Source of the DNA: Anaerorhabdus sp036641015
GTDB taxonomy: Bacteria; Bacillota_I; Bacilli_A; Erysipelotrichales; Erysipelotrichaceae
Reading direction: 5' to 3'
Assembly (NCBI RefSeq): GCF_036641015.1
Contig: NZ_JAVWFO010000002.1
Location: forward strand, 15,534 to 79,533
DNA length: 64,000 bases
This document shows, one piece after another, positions 33,217 through 42,912 of the stretch; the stretch's first letter is position 1; each line of letters begins with the position of its first letter. Made by a program: the position numbers and the translations under genes. Below the pieces are notes generated by a model. It was given only the letters and a program-made list of their open reading frames with translations. It was not told the origin of the DNA and did not search any database.

Positions 33217-34479
33217 ATGGAGAAAAGAGGCTATCATAATCTAATAAAAAACAAGTCATACGTGATTTATATGCTTGCAAATATTATTAATCGATTTGGA
33301 GATGCAATAGATAGCATTGCATTTACGTGGATTGTGTACGCTATTACAGGGAATGCATTTTGGTCTGCGTTAATATTTGGAATTAACAGATTGCCTACTA
33401 TTTTCTTGCAACCATTTTTTGGGGTTTTAGCTGATAAGGTAAATAAGAAACTATTAGTAATAGCTACTGATTGTATTCGTGGTGTTTGTGTTTTGTATAT
33501 TGCCTTAGGAGTTATGGGTAGTTGGTTAACAGAATGGCACTTACTATTTGTGACATTAATTATCTCGACAGCAGAAGCATTTAGGATGCCTGCATCATCA
33601 ACAATGATTCCGCAACTACTAGATATAGAAGATTATGATTATGGAATATCGTTGAATCATGGATTAAGTAGTACGGTAGAATTAATTGGTATTGGTAGCG
33701 CAGGAGTTATCATAGGTTTATTTGGTGTTGAAAATGCAATTTTAGTTGATATGGCCACTTTCTTTATTTGCGCTTTTCTAATAATGTTTATAAAGCTTAA
33801 ACCAATTGAAAAACAAGAAAAAGCAAATGAATCATATTTTACACAGCTTACAAATGGTTTCAAGTTTTTAAAAGGTAGTCCAATCATTTTATACTTTATG
33901 ACCATATCTCTATTACTGAATGCTTTGACTTCACCTTATAACTCATTACAAGCCCCACTTGTAAGTGAAATACTTAAATCAAATGAAATTATGTTGTCGG
34001 TACTTGGAGGAAGTTTATCATTGGGTGGTATTGTTGGGTCATTGATATATCCTAAGGTTAGGCAAAAAGTATCAAGTCACGAGTTTATTATTCAAGCAGG
34101 ATATTCGCTTATATTAATATATTTATATCCGTTATTAATTGGTAATTTTATTACTATAGAATGGATGAAATACATATTAATATTTGTGGGAGGTGTAATC
34201 GCAGGGTTACAAATAGGTCTTGTTAACACTTATATTGGTGTAACAATGATGAAGATTATTAAGAAAGAATATTTGGGAAGAGTAAATGCAATCATAAATG
34301 CATCTGCAGTAGCGGCAATGCCTATATCAGCATTTATTACGAGCATCTTAGTGTTATATATTTCTACTCAAGCAATCTTTATAATTTCAATTCTACTAGG
34401 AGTACTAGTACTGGTTACGGTGTGTAGTAAAAAATTCTTTAATAAGATGGTAAATGAAAATAAATTAGATGAAACTTAA
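33217..34479 (+). CDS. MFS transporter, probable drug or metabolite efflux
   Basis: The 420-residue protein has about 12 membrane helices and typical MFS marks: INRFGDAIDSIAFTWIVY in helix 1, QPFFGVLADKVNKKLL in the 2-3 loop and the repeated region in the second half. It is closest in style to MFS_3/MefA-like exporters. Substrate is unknown. Start 33217 follows AAAGAGGTG. Confidence 0.85.
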   Translation: MEKRGYHNLIKNKSYVIYMLANIINRFGDAIDSIAFTWIVYAITGNAFWSALIFGINRLPTIFLQPFFGVLADKVNKKLLVIATDCIRGVCVLYIALGVMGSWLTEWHLLFVTLIISTAEAFRMPASSTMIPQLLDIEDYDYGISLNHGLSSTVELIGIGSAGVIIGLFGVENAILVDMATFFICAFLIMFIKLKPIEKQEKANESYFTQLTNGFKFLKGSPIILYFMTISLLLNALTSPYNSLQAPLVSEILKSNEIMLSVLGGSLSLGGIVGSLIYPKVRQKVSSHEFIIQAGYSLILIYLYPLLIGNFITIEWMKYILIFVGGVIAGLQIGLVNTYIGVTMMKIIKKEYLGRVNAIINASAVAAMPISAFITSILVLYISTQAIFIISILLGVLVLVTVCSKKFFNKMVNENKLDET

Positions 34480-34502
34480 CAAGAAATTGTTAAGTTTTTT
34501 TT
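34474..34502 (+). terminator. Terminator after the MFS gene
   Basis: ACTTAACAA and TTGTTAAGT form a perfect 9-bp stem with a GAAA tetraloop, followed by eight T. It overlaps the last codons of the MFS gene and separates it from the pilus locus. Confidence 0.88.
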
Positions 34503-34561
34503 AGGACTTAATGCTCTTTTTGCGTATCAATAAATGAGCCATTCTAGAAAGGAGTACAGAA

Positions 34562-34711
34562 ATGAAAGAGATACTACAAGAGTACGGAGGATTTATTTTA
34601 TCAATTGTATTAATAGGAGCATTAATCCTAAATCTAAAAAGTGGTTTTGTTGGAAAAATTAATGAAAATATAACAACACAATTAGATAAAATCGCAACAA
34701 TCGGTGAGTAA
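34562..34711 (+). CDS. Small Flp-type pilin-like protein (49 aa)
   Basis: This short gene encodes 49 residues. A brief charged N-terminus ending EYGG is followed by one hydrophobic helix (FILSIVLIGALIL) and a polar tail, the layout of Flp1-like type IVb pilins. AAAGGAG is well spaced before the ATG at 34562. It is the first gene of the Tad locus, where the pilin is normally found. The classical G-to-E processing site is not certain. Confidence 0.65.
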   Translation: MKEILQEYGGFILSIVLIGALILNLKSGFVGKINENITTQLDKIATIGE

Positions 34712-34724
34712 GGGGTGAAACTTT

Positions 34725-35126
34725 ATGGGTGGAGCTATTAAGATATACGGAATTATTATCTTTGGAAGTATAGTGCTGTTTCTATTGGTTAATTTTAACA
34801 ATAGAATATTTTTAGAAGATGATATTTTTGAAAGTACACGATCAACACAAATTTCTGTAATTCAAGATAGTTTAAATCTTGGTGAATTATTTGTGGATCA
34901 TAATTACTCTATACATACGCAAGAAGCGATGAGTAATTGGATAAAACAATTTGATGAAAACAGAAATAATAAATTGCATTATGTAATTGATTTTGTAGGT
35001 ATTCATGAAACTCCACCAGCAATTGCAGTAAGAGTTCGAGGCTATTCATCGCTTAATTTAAGCGATGAGAGTCTTGAACTAGATTATACAAATCTAGTTT
35101 TAATTGAAGAAAGAGGACATCAATGA
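34725..35126 (+). CDS. Membrane-anchored pseudopilin-like protein of the Tad locus
   Basis: The 133-residue protein has one N-terminal helix (IKIYGIIIFGSIVLFLLVN) and an extracellular domain of about 105 residues. It resembles the TadE-type or DUF5411 minor components seen in Gram-positive Tad loci, but I cannot place it firmly. Start 34725 follows AGGGGTGA and the end overlaps the cpaB-like gene by four bases. Confidence 0.6.
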   Translation: MGGAIKIYGIIIFGSIVLFLLVNFNNRIFLEDDIFESTRSTQISVIQDSLNLGELFVDHNYSIHTQEAMSNWIKQFDENRNNKLHYVIDFVGIHETPPAIAVRVRGYSSLNLSDESLELDYTNLVLIEERGHQ

Positions 35127-35926
35127 AAAAGAAAAATGAAAAGAATTATATTCATCGACATAAATTATTGGTAAGTTTATTACTAACAATTGTCTTGGGG
35201 ATATTATGTATGGCATCTTACCAACAAACAATTAATGATGTAAGTGAACTGGTTCTTATTCCTGTATCTTCAAAAGCTTTGGGATCTCGAACGATTATTA
35301 CGGAAGATGATATTCAAATGATAGAAGTACCTAAATGTGTTACGTTTGATAATGTTATTTTGGATAAAACAGAACTTATAGGAAAATATGTACAACCATA
35401 TCAATCTATTGCACAAAATTCATTGTTTTATAGTGAATTAATTGCGGATAGAGAAAATATGAATGATGCTAATTTGTTTTCGTTGCAAGAAGGTGAAGTA
35501 GCGATTTCTATTGATGTAGATATGAAGACATCTTATGCAAATTCAATTTTAGTTGGACATATGATTGATTTATATTTTTTAGGTAAAGTGAATATGAATC
35601 AGTCAACTTCAACACAAGCCATTGTTCATGGTGAGATAGTAAAAAATGCTAGAGTAATTGCAGTTAAGGATAAAGATGGTAATTCAATTGAAAGTGATAC
35701 TGCAACAGAATCTAATGTTTTAGTTGTAGCACTTACAAAAGAAGATGCACATTTAGTTGGCGTTGCTAAAGCGATGGGAACAGTTACGCCAGTAATTTCT
35801 TATGACAATATAAGTCAAAAAGAGGGCAGTGATTACTTTGATTTATACAAGATTAAAAATATTATTCTAGGAAATTCTTTAGATGTAACGCTAATTCCAT
35901 TAAATGAGGAGGAGCAAAATGAATAA
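35123..35926 (+). CDS. cpaB: Flp pilus assembly protein CpaB/RcpC
   Basis: The 267-residue protein has an N-terminal membrane anchor (about residues 12-30). A SAF domain follows with VPVSSKALGSRTIITEDDIQMIEVP-type sequence, then a domain with EGEVAISIDVD and GHMIDLYFLGKV. CpaB is a periplasmic or extracytoplasmic Tad pilus assembly factor. Start 35123 follows AGAGGACA and overlaps the previous gene (ATGA). Confidence 0.82.
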   Translation: MKKKNEKNYIHRHKLLVSLLLTIVLGILCMASYQQTINDVSELVLIPVSSKALGSRTIITEDDIQMIEVPKCVTFDNVILDKTELIGKYVQPYQSIAQNSLFYSELIADRENMNDANLFSLQEGEVAISIDVDMKTSYANSILVGHMIDLYFLGKVNMNQSTSTQAIVHGEIVKNARVIAVKDKDGNSIESDTATESNVLVVALTKEDAHLVGVAKAMGTVTPVISYDNISQKEGSDYFDLYKIKNIILGNSLDVTLIPLNEEEQNE

Positions 35927-36950
35927 TCGTTGTTTTGATGAAGTTGATTTTGGATGCCTTCAAAAATTATTGGAAGAAGATGAAGTTACCGATGTGGCAT
36001 GTAAGAATGGTAATGAAGTGTGGGTAACATCAAATTCTAAAGGGCATTATCGAACACCTCTAATGATTCAAGAAACAGAAGTAGAAAGAATAGCAAACCA
36101 AATAGCTAATAAAATGCAAAAAGAATTCAACCCTGCTAATCCAAGTTTAGAAGGTGATATTCAAAAGAATGATAATGACTATCGAGTAGGGTGTGTTCAT
36201 TCACATCTTTCATTGGAAGGTACAACACTTGTAATACGTAAGGTAAGAAAAAAGTCATTTCTAACTTATGAGAAATTAGTAAATGACGGAACAATTAGTA
36301 AGAAAGGATTAGACTTATTAATACTAGCTGTTAAAGGAAAAGCAAATATTTTAGTTATAGGTGAGACAGGATCAGGAAAGACGGAGTTACTTAAATTTTT
36401 TATTCCATTTATTCCTAAAAATGAGGTAATCGTGACAATCGAAGATTCTATGGAATTTAATGTTAAAAGCATTGCTCCATATTTATCATGTACAGCATTT
36501 AGGATAAGACCTAATTTTTCATACTCTACAATAATTTCTATGGCATTACGGTTAAATGTACAAAGAATATTATTGCAAGAAGCAAGAGGTGACGAAGTAA
36601 GAGATTTAATTGATGCCATATCTACAGGACATACTGTAATGACTACGATGCACGCTAAATCGGCTGATAACGTACCATCAAGAATATGTCAAATGATTAA
36701 AAATGATACTGAATCATATGATTCTTTAAAGAAAAGAGTATATGCCTTATTTGATTTGGTTATTCATATGGAAAAAATAGAAACTAAAAATGGAATAGTT
36801 AGAAAAGTAAAAGCGATTCATGAATTTTGTTATGAAGCTATGCAAGATAAATGTCATTTAGTGGAAATATATGGTAATGATAAGTTGAAAAATCCATTAT
36901 CAATTGAATTATCAAATCAAATTAGAAAATGTGTTGAGGAGTTAAGATGA
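35919..36950 (+). CDS. tadA: Tad/Flp pilus assembly ATPase TadA/CpaF
   Basis: The 343-residue secretion ATPase powers pilus extension. Walker A is GETGSGKT (residues 148-155), Walker B region is VQRILLQEARGDE and the His-box is TTMHAKSADNVPSR. The ATG at 35919 follows GAGGAGG; five upstream codons in frame include that site and are rejected. It is slightly shorter than typical CpaF because the N-terminal domain is reduced. It overlaps the next gene by four bases. Confidence 0.92.
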   Translation: MNNRCFDEVDFGCLQKLLEEDEVTDVACKNGNEVWVTSNSKGHYRTPLMIQETEVERIANQIANKMQKEFNPANPSLEGDIQKNDNDYRVGCVHSHLSLEGTTLVIRKVRKKSFLTYEKLVNDGTISKKGLDLLILAVKGKANILVIGETGSGKTELLKFFIPFIPKNEVIVTIEDSMEFNVKSIAPYLSCTAFRIRPNFSYSTIISMALRLNVQRILLQEARGDEVRDLIDAISTGHTVMTTMHAKSADNVPSRICQMIKNDTESYDSLKKRVYALFDLVIHMEKIETKNGIVRKVKAIHEFCYEAMQDKCHLVEIYGNDKLKNPLSIELSNQIRKCVEELR

Positions 36951-37813
36951 AGATAGTATTTATTGTTTATTGGATATCTTTATACTTAATCAATAATGAA
37001 ATTCAACATGATAAGGTAAAAAATACCCTGGAAATAGAATTAATAAATAAGATTAATTCTTTTACATATATTGGCATTAATAATAAATTAAAAGATTTAG
37101 GACTTGAATATACATTGGTTAATTATGGAAAACATGCGTTGTTACTAGTAATTTGCTTGGGATTTATTTGTTATATGACAATAAAACGACTAGATGTAAC
37201 GTTATTGATTACTACGGTATATACGATTTGTTTACCTTATTTAATCTATTTTCAAAAACTACAAAAATATAAAGAAAAGCTTTTATCAAATATATTTATA
37301 TACTCTGAATCTTTGTTAATGTATTTAAGAGAAGATAAAACTGTCGTTGATATATTAAGAGATGTTGAGGATAGTGTAGATAATCCTTTAAAAAATGACT
37401 TAATAGAAGTTAATAACTATATAAACAAGACAACTGATATAGTAAATGGATTGAAAATTATGGAAGATAAATATAATTATTCTATTGTTATAAATGCTCA
37501 TATAATTCTTAAGCACAAAGTAATAGAGGGTATTGTTAATAACGATTTAATTGACTATCTTTATACGAATATAGAGAATTATGAATTAAGTTTTCAAGAA
37601 TGTTTAGCAAAAAGAAAATCGAATAATTTTTTGTTTTATTTAATTATTGTTTTAAATGCTTTTGGTGTTTTAAGTTTAACTAATTTTATAAATGTTCAGA
37701 GTAATCAACAATCGATGACTATGATATTAGTGCTTATTCTTTTTTATATATTAAATTTATGCACTATTTTATTTTATGAGAAATGGTGCTTTAAATCACT
37801 ATCAATAGAATGA
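36947..37813 (+). CDS. TadB-like pilus assembly membrane protein
   Basis: The 288-residue protein has an N-terminal region, two helices near residues 66-105, a cytoplasmic helical domain and two C-terminal helices. This is the T2SSF-like TadB/TadC layout, although sequence motifs are weak. Its place directly after tadA and before a second similar protein supports the call. Start 36947 follows TTGAGGAG and overlaps tadA. Confidence 0.7.
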   Translation: MKIVFIVYWISLYLINNEIQHDKVKNTLEIELINKINSFTYIGINNKLKDLGLEYTLVNYGKHALLLVICLGFICYMTIKRLDVTLLITTVYTICLPYLIYFQKLQKYKEKLLSNIFIYSESLLMYLREDKTVVDILRDVEDSVDNPLKNDLIEVNNYINKTTDIVNGLKIMEDKYNYSIVINAHIILKHKVIEGIVNNDLIDYLYTNIENYELSFQECLAKRKSNNFLFYLIIVLNAFGVLSLTNFINVQSNQQSMTMILVLILFYILNLCTILFYEKWCFKSLSIE

Positions 37814-37824
37814 GAGGTATTATT

Positions 37825-38598
37825 ATGTTTTATCCATGTTTTATATTATTTTGGGTATGTTTAATTTATATTTGGATTTTTGATAAAGAACGATTTAATA
37901 AAGATTATTCAGCGCTTTTAAACTTTTTTGTGGAACCTGATTATTCATTTTATCTAGAACATTTGGATAAAGATATAAAAAAAGAAATTCATAAAAGAAT
38001 TAAGTTAACGATTGTATTCTTTAGTTTACTTACATTTTTATTTATTGATAAACTATCAATTAAGTTATTGCTTGTTAATATATTGATTTCTATTATGGTG
38101 TACAAGTTACAATATGTATTGTGTAAGAAAAAATATGAGAAAACATTAATGGAAGCTGATAGTAGGTTTCCATATTACTTAAATAATCTATGCATTTTAA
38201 TACAAAGTAATGCTGTTCCTATTGCATTGCTTAAATCATTAGATAGTGCTCCTGAAATCTTTAAAAAAGATATTGAAGAGCTGGTACAAGATTTACACAT
38301 TGGTGATAAAAAGGGATTGGTACCATATTTGGATTTTTATTGCAAATTTCCTCAAGTCAAAGATTTAAATAGAGTAGTGAAGACTTTATATAATATATCA
38401 ATTGCATCTTCGCAAAAAAATAAAATGATTTTGTCTTTAACTAAGTTAACAAATGAAAAAGTAAATCATGCAAGGCAAGATAAATTTGATAAAGTACTGG
38501 ATACACAAGCGTTAATTCCTTGGATCAGTTTCATTTGGGTAGGAATTGTTTTAATTACTTCGTTCAGTGCAATAAATATAGGAGATATCTTATCATGA
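37825..38598 (+). CDS. TadC-like pilus assembly membrane protein
   Basis: The 257-residue protein has an N-terminal helix, two helices at about residues 60-95, a cytoplasmic domain (MEADSRFPYYLNNLCILIQSN is its start) and a C-terminal helix. It is the TadC partner of the previous gene. ATG 37825 has GAGAGG seven bases upstream; ATG 37810 overlaps the previous stop but lacks a site, so the shorter form is preferred. Confidence 0.7.
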   Translation: MFYPCFILFWVCLIYIWIFDKERFNKDYSALLNFFVEPDYSFYLEHLDKDIKKEIHKRIKLTIVFFSLLTFLFIDKLSIKLLLVNILISIMVYKLQYVLCKKKYEKTLMEADSRFPYYLNNLCILIQSNAVPIALLKSLDSAPEIFKKDIEELVQDLHIGDKKGLVPYLDFYCKFPQVKDLNRVVKTLYNISIASSQKNKMILSLTKLTNEKVNHARQDKFDKVLDTQALIPWISFIWVGIVLITSFSAINIGDILS

Positions 38599-38945
38599 AG
38601 GCGAGTGTTCAAATGTATGGGATTATTGTTACATTTGCAGTATTCATCTTTTTATTTCCTCAATTAATGGGTATTGCGGTACTATATCGCCAATGTAATT
38701 CGCTAGCTTCGTATTTGATTGAAATTATTGAAGTACATGAAGGTATTAATGCTGATAATGGTGCAAGTAAAATGATAAGTGATACATTAGAAAAGTATCC
38801 TAGTGTAGTTTGTAAAACTGAGAAAGCAGTTATGGATGATTTTTTTGTATACAATGTTCAATGTAGTAAAGAAGTAAAGATATCTATAGTAAATATTCCA
38901 GTAGAAATACGTGCATCTAAAAAGACAAGGAGGGTTATTTATTAA
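38595..38945 (+). CDS. TadE-like minor pilin protein
   Basis: The 116-residue protein has a short N-terminus, one hydrophobic helix (IIVTFAVFIFLFPQLM) and an extracellular domain with two cysteines (VVCKT and VQCSK). Size and position fit a TadE-like pseudopilin. ATG 38595 overlaps the tadC-like stop (ATGA) and has GGAGAT upstream; the longer open frame starts deep inside tadC and is rejected. It overlaps the next gene. Confidence 0.6.
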   Translation: MKASVQMYGIIVTFAVFIFLFPQLMGIAVLYRQCNSLASYLIEIIEVHEGINADNGASKMISDTLEKYPSVVCKTEKAVMDDFFVYNVQCSKEVKISIVNIPVEIRASKKTRRVIY

Positions 38946-41577
38946 AAGACTATGTGTTATTTTTCTGTTGTTAGTAAGTATACCTATTGTTTTAAAAGTT
39001 GATGCAACATCAAGTTGTGTAGAAATTACATACTATGCTAAAAAAGAATGGGTAGATTACTTTGATTTCATAGATACAGAGTTTAATGTAGATGATAAAA
39101 TAATCGTTAATTCTAAAGCGGTATCGTTTAAAAGAAATGTATTTGGTACTTTAGCATTTCCTCAAACAGTACATCATGCATCGTTTGATGGAACAAGTAG
39201 TTTTACAACGACGGTAGATAAAAATATAAAAGATCCCAATTTTTTTCACCTTGAATTTGGTAAATCAATTAGAATAGGTAAGATAAAATTTAAAATAGAA
39301 GCTAAAAATAAAATAACAGGTGAGAATGTAAACAAAAAAGTATATATTAATGGACAACCTAAATACGATGATAGTGGAACAGTAATCTTGAATGGATATC
39401 CTATATATGAAAGTGATGATAACGATTTTATAACGATTGATTTGAAATACCAAGATGTTACAGATATCGAAATATTGTTTGATCAAAATGATGAAAATGA
39501 GTATACTTTACATTATTTTCAAATTATTGATTACAAGGTGTATGAAACTGTTGGGTGGACAAGGGATGTAATCGATGGTGTTGAAACAAGAACAATCATT
39601 GGGTGTAGTGGCGATGGCAAATATGAAAGTGATGGTACTAAGATATGGGTTAAGGAAGCAACTACTTTGTTTAGTCCATCAGTTTCATTGGTTAGTGACT
39701 ATGTACCAATTCTTGAAGAACAGGCGACTGAGTATGACTGGGGAAGAGGTACGAATATATCGCCGTATGCTATTCCTACCATAATCAAGAATATGGGTGG
39801 TAATGCTACATATATTAGAGGTTTTACTAAGTTGGGTATAGTGCCATATATTACCTATGAATCCTTTGGAAGAGGATTAAAAGCGTTTCCTTATATCATG
39901 ATTGATGATAAAAGAGGTGTTCAATATGTAGCATCTGCGAATTATTGGTCTCCCAATATAGAAGCTGGTTATTTGAAGGTTAGTTCTAATAATAGAGATT
40001 GGTGTTACCACGTAATTGGAAGCTATACAACACCCTGTTACAAGCATGTAGGACATTCTGCGAATACAAGGTGGAATAGTTATGATGTTAATATTCGAAC
40101 ATATACAAATTTAACTGATCCTAAATTTAGAGTATTGAGTAAAACTGAATATTATTTAGTTAATGAAGATACAAAAGAAGAAACATTTTTAAAAGAAGGT
40201 ATTGATGAGGTGCAAACCTTTGCGTTTACAAATACAGGGCGTTGGAGAATCAAAGCGTTACTATATGATCTTGCGAATAATGTTGGTACTAAGATATCGA
40301 ATTTATTTCTAATTGATAAAGAAAAACCAAATGCATCATTTAGTATCAAAGAAAACGAAGGGAAACCAACGGAGGTAACTATTGCGCCTAGTGACAAACA
40401 TTCAGGAGTTAAAAGGTGGAAAATAGAATTATCAACTGATGCTGGAGTAACCTTTAATAAATATAGTGATTGGTTAACACAAGACAGTGAGAAACTCTTA
40501 TTAAATTCTGGTGAGTATCAAATTAAAGTAGATGTAGAAGATAATGCTGGTAATATAAATACGATAACTTCAAATGTGATCTCAGTTCAATTATCAAAAG
40601 CAGTTATTAATTCAGTTATTGTTCCTAGTTATGATTTAAATGTGAACACACCGATATATATGGTTATTGAGTGTATAGGATGTGAAACAGCAAATAAGGA
40701 GATTGGAATATATTACCATTCAAAGCTTTTATCTAAACATAAATTAGATAAACAAATTAACAAAATACAAACAAGTTTTAATCCCAATGATATCGGTAGT
40801 TTAGAATTATCATTTCAAATACAGAATGAAACAGTTACATTAAAAGTTATGGAAAAAACTAGAGAATTTAAAGAATCTGATAAAGGCTACTTGGAGTTTG
40901 ATGCTATTGTAGCAAGTGCTATTGATTCAAGTTTATCATCACGAGTGTATAATGAAAAACTTATCTTATCACTTCATCAAGATAAAAAAGAAATTATGAG
41001 TGGTGAAGGAATTGATTTAAAAGTAAATACACAATATCAGAATGAATGTAGTGTGATTCAGGACTTTGAGTGTAAGAGTGGAATTATTAATGATATTGGA
41101 GAGTTGAATACTCAACTTAATACAGGACAATCAACAATGACCTTTAAAGAAGGAGCTTCATTAGCTAGTAATATTTATTTAGTTGGTAGTGATTATGTTG
41201 TGCCAGTAACATTTAATAATAATAGTTTTCTATTACCTCGAGTATATTTAGATAAGAAAACAGGAATAACGTATGTAGATAGTGATGTATCGAGGTTGGA
41301 TGGGGGTAATAAATGGTATAGTAATCCGCGTGGTGAATGCCAAGAGTATCCAATAGTTGTTAATGGTAATGATATTGGATTCAATCGTTTTGCATATCGT
41401 TTGAGTAGTAAATATGCAATTACACATCATTATTATGATGATTTCAGAATTCATTTTTCTGAACCTAAAGATCCATTTAAAAATGGATTACCTAAGAGTT
41501 GGGAAGGAAAAGTAAATTGGTTTAATGATTTAGATTTAACTAATCCAATTAAGCAAGTGATTCTTGATAAGAAATAG
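38941..41577 (+). CDS. Large secreted protein of the Tad locus, probable ATT start
   Basis: The product is 878 residues if it begins at the ATT at 38941. AAGGAGGG (38927-38934) sits six bases upstream, and the resulting N-terminus KRLCVIFLLLVSIPIVL is a textbook signal peptide ending near VDA. The only nearby canonical start, GTG 38911, has no Shine-Dalgarno and would place a polar decapeptide before the signal. The protein has no C-terminal anchor or LPXTG. An Ig-like segment is recognisable near residues 460-560 (KPTEVTIAPSDKHSGVKRW and VEDNAGNINTITSN). Cysteine pairs suggest extracellular disulfides. As the last Tad gene it may be a pilus-associated adhesin, which is inference. Confidence 0.7.
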   Translation: MKRLCVIFLLLVSIPIVLKVDATSSCVEITYYAKKEWVDYFDFIDTEFNVDDKIIVNSKAVSFKRNVFGTLAFPQTVHHASFDGTSSFTTTVDKNIKDPNFFHLEFGKSIRIGKIKFKIEAKNKITGENVNKKVYINGQPKYDDSGTVILNGYPIYESDDNDFITIDLKYQDVTDIEILFDQNDENEYTLHYFQIIDYKVYETVGWTRDVIDGVETRTIIGCSGDGKYESDGTKIWVKEATTLFSPSVSLVSDYVPILEEQATEYDWGRGTNISPYAIPTIIKNMGGNATYIRGFTKLGIVPYITYESFGRGLKAFPYIMIDDKRGVQYVASANYWSPNIEAGYLKVSSNNRDWCYHVIGSYTTPCYKHVGHSANTRWNSYDVNIRTYTNLTDPKFRVLSKTEYYLVNEDTKEETFLKEGIDEVQTFAFTNTGRWRIKALLYDLANNVGTKISNLFLIDKEKPNASFSIKENEGKPTEVTIAPSDKHSGVKRWKIELSTDAGVTFNKYSDWLTQDSEKLLLNSGEYQIKVDVEDNAGNINTITSNVISVQLSKAVINSVIVPSYDLNVNTPIYMVIECIGCETANKEIGIYYHSKLLSKHKLDKQINKIQTSFNPNDIGSLELSFQIQNETVTLKVMEKTREFKESDKGYLEFDAIVASAIDSSLSSRVYNEKLILSLHQDKKEIMSGEGIDLKVNTQYQNECSVIQDFECKSGIINDIGELNTQLNTGQSTMTFKEGASLASNIYLVGSDYVVPVTFNNNSFLLPRVYLDKKTGITYVDSDVSRLDGGNKWYSNPRGECQEYPIVVNGNDIGFNRFAYRLSSKYAITHHYYDDFRIHFSEPKDPFKNGLPKSWEGKVNWFNDLDLTNPIKQVILDKK

Positions 41578-41580
41578 TCG

Positions 41581-41609
41581 TTGCAAAAAAGCCGTGAATT
41601 TACTATAAT
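41581..41609 (+). promoter_or_regulatory. Promoter of the pheST operon
   Basis: TTGCAA (41581-41586) and TATAAT (41604-41609) are 17 bases apart, just upstream of the T-box leader. Confidence 0.85.
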
Positions 41610-41617
41610 AACAAGTG

Positions 41618-41838
41618 TTAAAGCGTACTAAAGGATTAGTAGTAAGAAACAAATTGCTTAGAGAGAGTGATGAATGGTGAAATTCACTTGCAAGGCGACT
41701 TATGAATTCACCTTTATAGTGAGATTAATCATCTCCGGGGTTTCCCGTTATCAAGGATTAAGGTGTATCTCAATTTTTTGAGGTAAATCAGGATGGTACC
41801 GCGAGTTAATCGTTCCTGTTATGGGAGCGATTTTTTTT
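41618..41838 (+). promoter_or_regulatory. T-box leader controlling pheST
   Basis: The hallmark T-box sequence AGGATGGTACCGCGA is at 41790-41804, followed by a terminator stem AATCGTTCC/GGGAGCGATT (41808-41832) and eight T. Upstream, AGAGAGTGATGAATGG belongs to stem I. TTC triplets at 41683-41685 and 41707-41709 are candidate phenylalanine specifier codons; I cannot decide which is unpaired. Uncharged tRNA-Phe should relieve termination. Confidence 0.92.
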
Positions 41839-41859
41839 ATTTGAAAAAGGAGAAATGAT

Positions 41860-42894
41860 ATGGAAAAAGTTCAATTAGTTCAAGAAGAAGCACTTAAGCA
41901 AATAGAAACATGTGCAACGATGGAAGAACTACAACAAGTTAAGGTTACTTACTTAGGGAAAAAAGGACCTGTTCAAGAATTAATGGCATTGATGAAAGAT
42001 TTAAGTGCTGAGGAAAAACCTGCATTTGGACAAGAAGTTAATGTTTGTAAACAAACAATTGCAAAAGCAGTAGATGAAAAGCAACAAATATTAGAAGTAA
42101 GTGCATTATCATCAAAACTTGAAAAAGAAAAGATTGATATTACTCTTCCAGGTTATGAGCCTACATTAGGTACATTACACCCGTTAACAATGATTTCCCA
42201 AGAAATTGAAGATTTATTTGTTGGGATGGGTTATGACGTATCTGAGGGTCCTGAAGTTGAACTTGATTCATATAACTTTGAACGTGCTAATATTCCAGCT
42301 GATCATCCAGCAAGAGATATGCAAGATACATTTTATATTAACGCTGAAGAATTATTGCGTACACATACTACTGCGATACAAACAAGGGAACTTGAAAAAG
42401 CTAATGGTAAATTACCGGTAAAAGTAATTTGTCCTGGTAAGGTATATCGTAGAGATGATGATGATGCAACTCACTCTCATCAATTTACTCAATGTGAAGG
42501 ATTAGTAGTAGGTGAAAATATTACCTTAGCTGATTTGAAGGGCACATTAAAACTTATGGCTGATGCAATGTTTGGAGAAGGAAGAGTTATTCGTTTTAGA
42601 CCTTCATATTTCCAATTTACAGAACCATCAGTAGAAGTAGATGTAACTTGTCATATTTGTGGTGGTAAAGGATGTTCAGTTTGTAAAGGAACTGGATGGA
42701 TTGAAATTCTTGGAGCTGGTATGGTACATCCTAATGTACTTGAAATGGCAGGATTTGATAGTAAAAAAAGTAGTGGTTTTGCGTTTGGTGCAGGTATTGA
42801 ACGTATTGCCATGCTTAAATATGGTGTAGATGATATTCGTAACTTCTATATCAATGATGTGCGTTTCTTAAAAACGTTTAATCGTTTTGATTAA
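41860..42894 (+). CDS. pheS: Phenylalanine--tRNA ligase alpha subunit
   Basis: The 344-residue class II synthetase subunit carries the aminoacylation site. An N-terminal coiled-coil tRNA-binding arm (residues 1-90) is followed by HPLTMISQEIEDLF, motif 2 around VYRRDDDDATHSHQFTQCEG and motif 3 GFAFGAGIERIAMLKYG. A cysteine cluster (CHICGGKGCSVCKGTGW) sits in the insertion between motifs 2 and 3, as in many Firmicutes. It works as an alpha2-beta2 enzyme with PheT. Start 41860 follows AAAGGAG. Confidence 0.97.
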   Translation: MEKVQLVQEEALKQIETCATMEELQQVKVTYLGKKGPVQELMALMKDLSAEEKPAFGQEVNVCKQTIAKAVDEKQQILEVSALSSKLEKEKIDITLPGYEPTLGTLHPLTMISQEIEDLFVGMGYDVSEGPEVELDSYNFERANIPADHPARDMQDTFYINAEELLRTHTTAIQTRELEKANGKLPVKVICPGKVYRRDDDDATHSHQFTQCEGLVVGENITLADLKGTLKLMADAMFGEGRVIRFRPSYFQFTEPSVEVDVTCHICGGKGCSVCKGTGWIEILGAGMVHPNVLEMAGFDSKKSSGFAFGAGIERIAMLKYGVDDIRNFYINDVRFLKTFNRFD

Positions 42895-42912
42895 TTAGGG
42901 GAGGAAAAAGAC

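Noticed and set aside
38911..38940. GTG 38911 as the start of the large Tad-locus secreted protein
   Set aside because: There is no ribosome site, and it would put a polar peptide before the signal sequence. ATT 38941 fits both criteria better.
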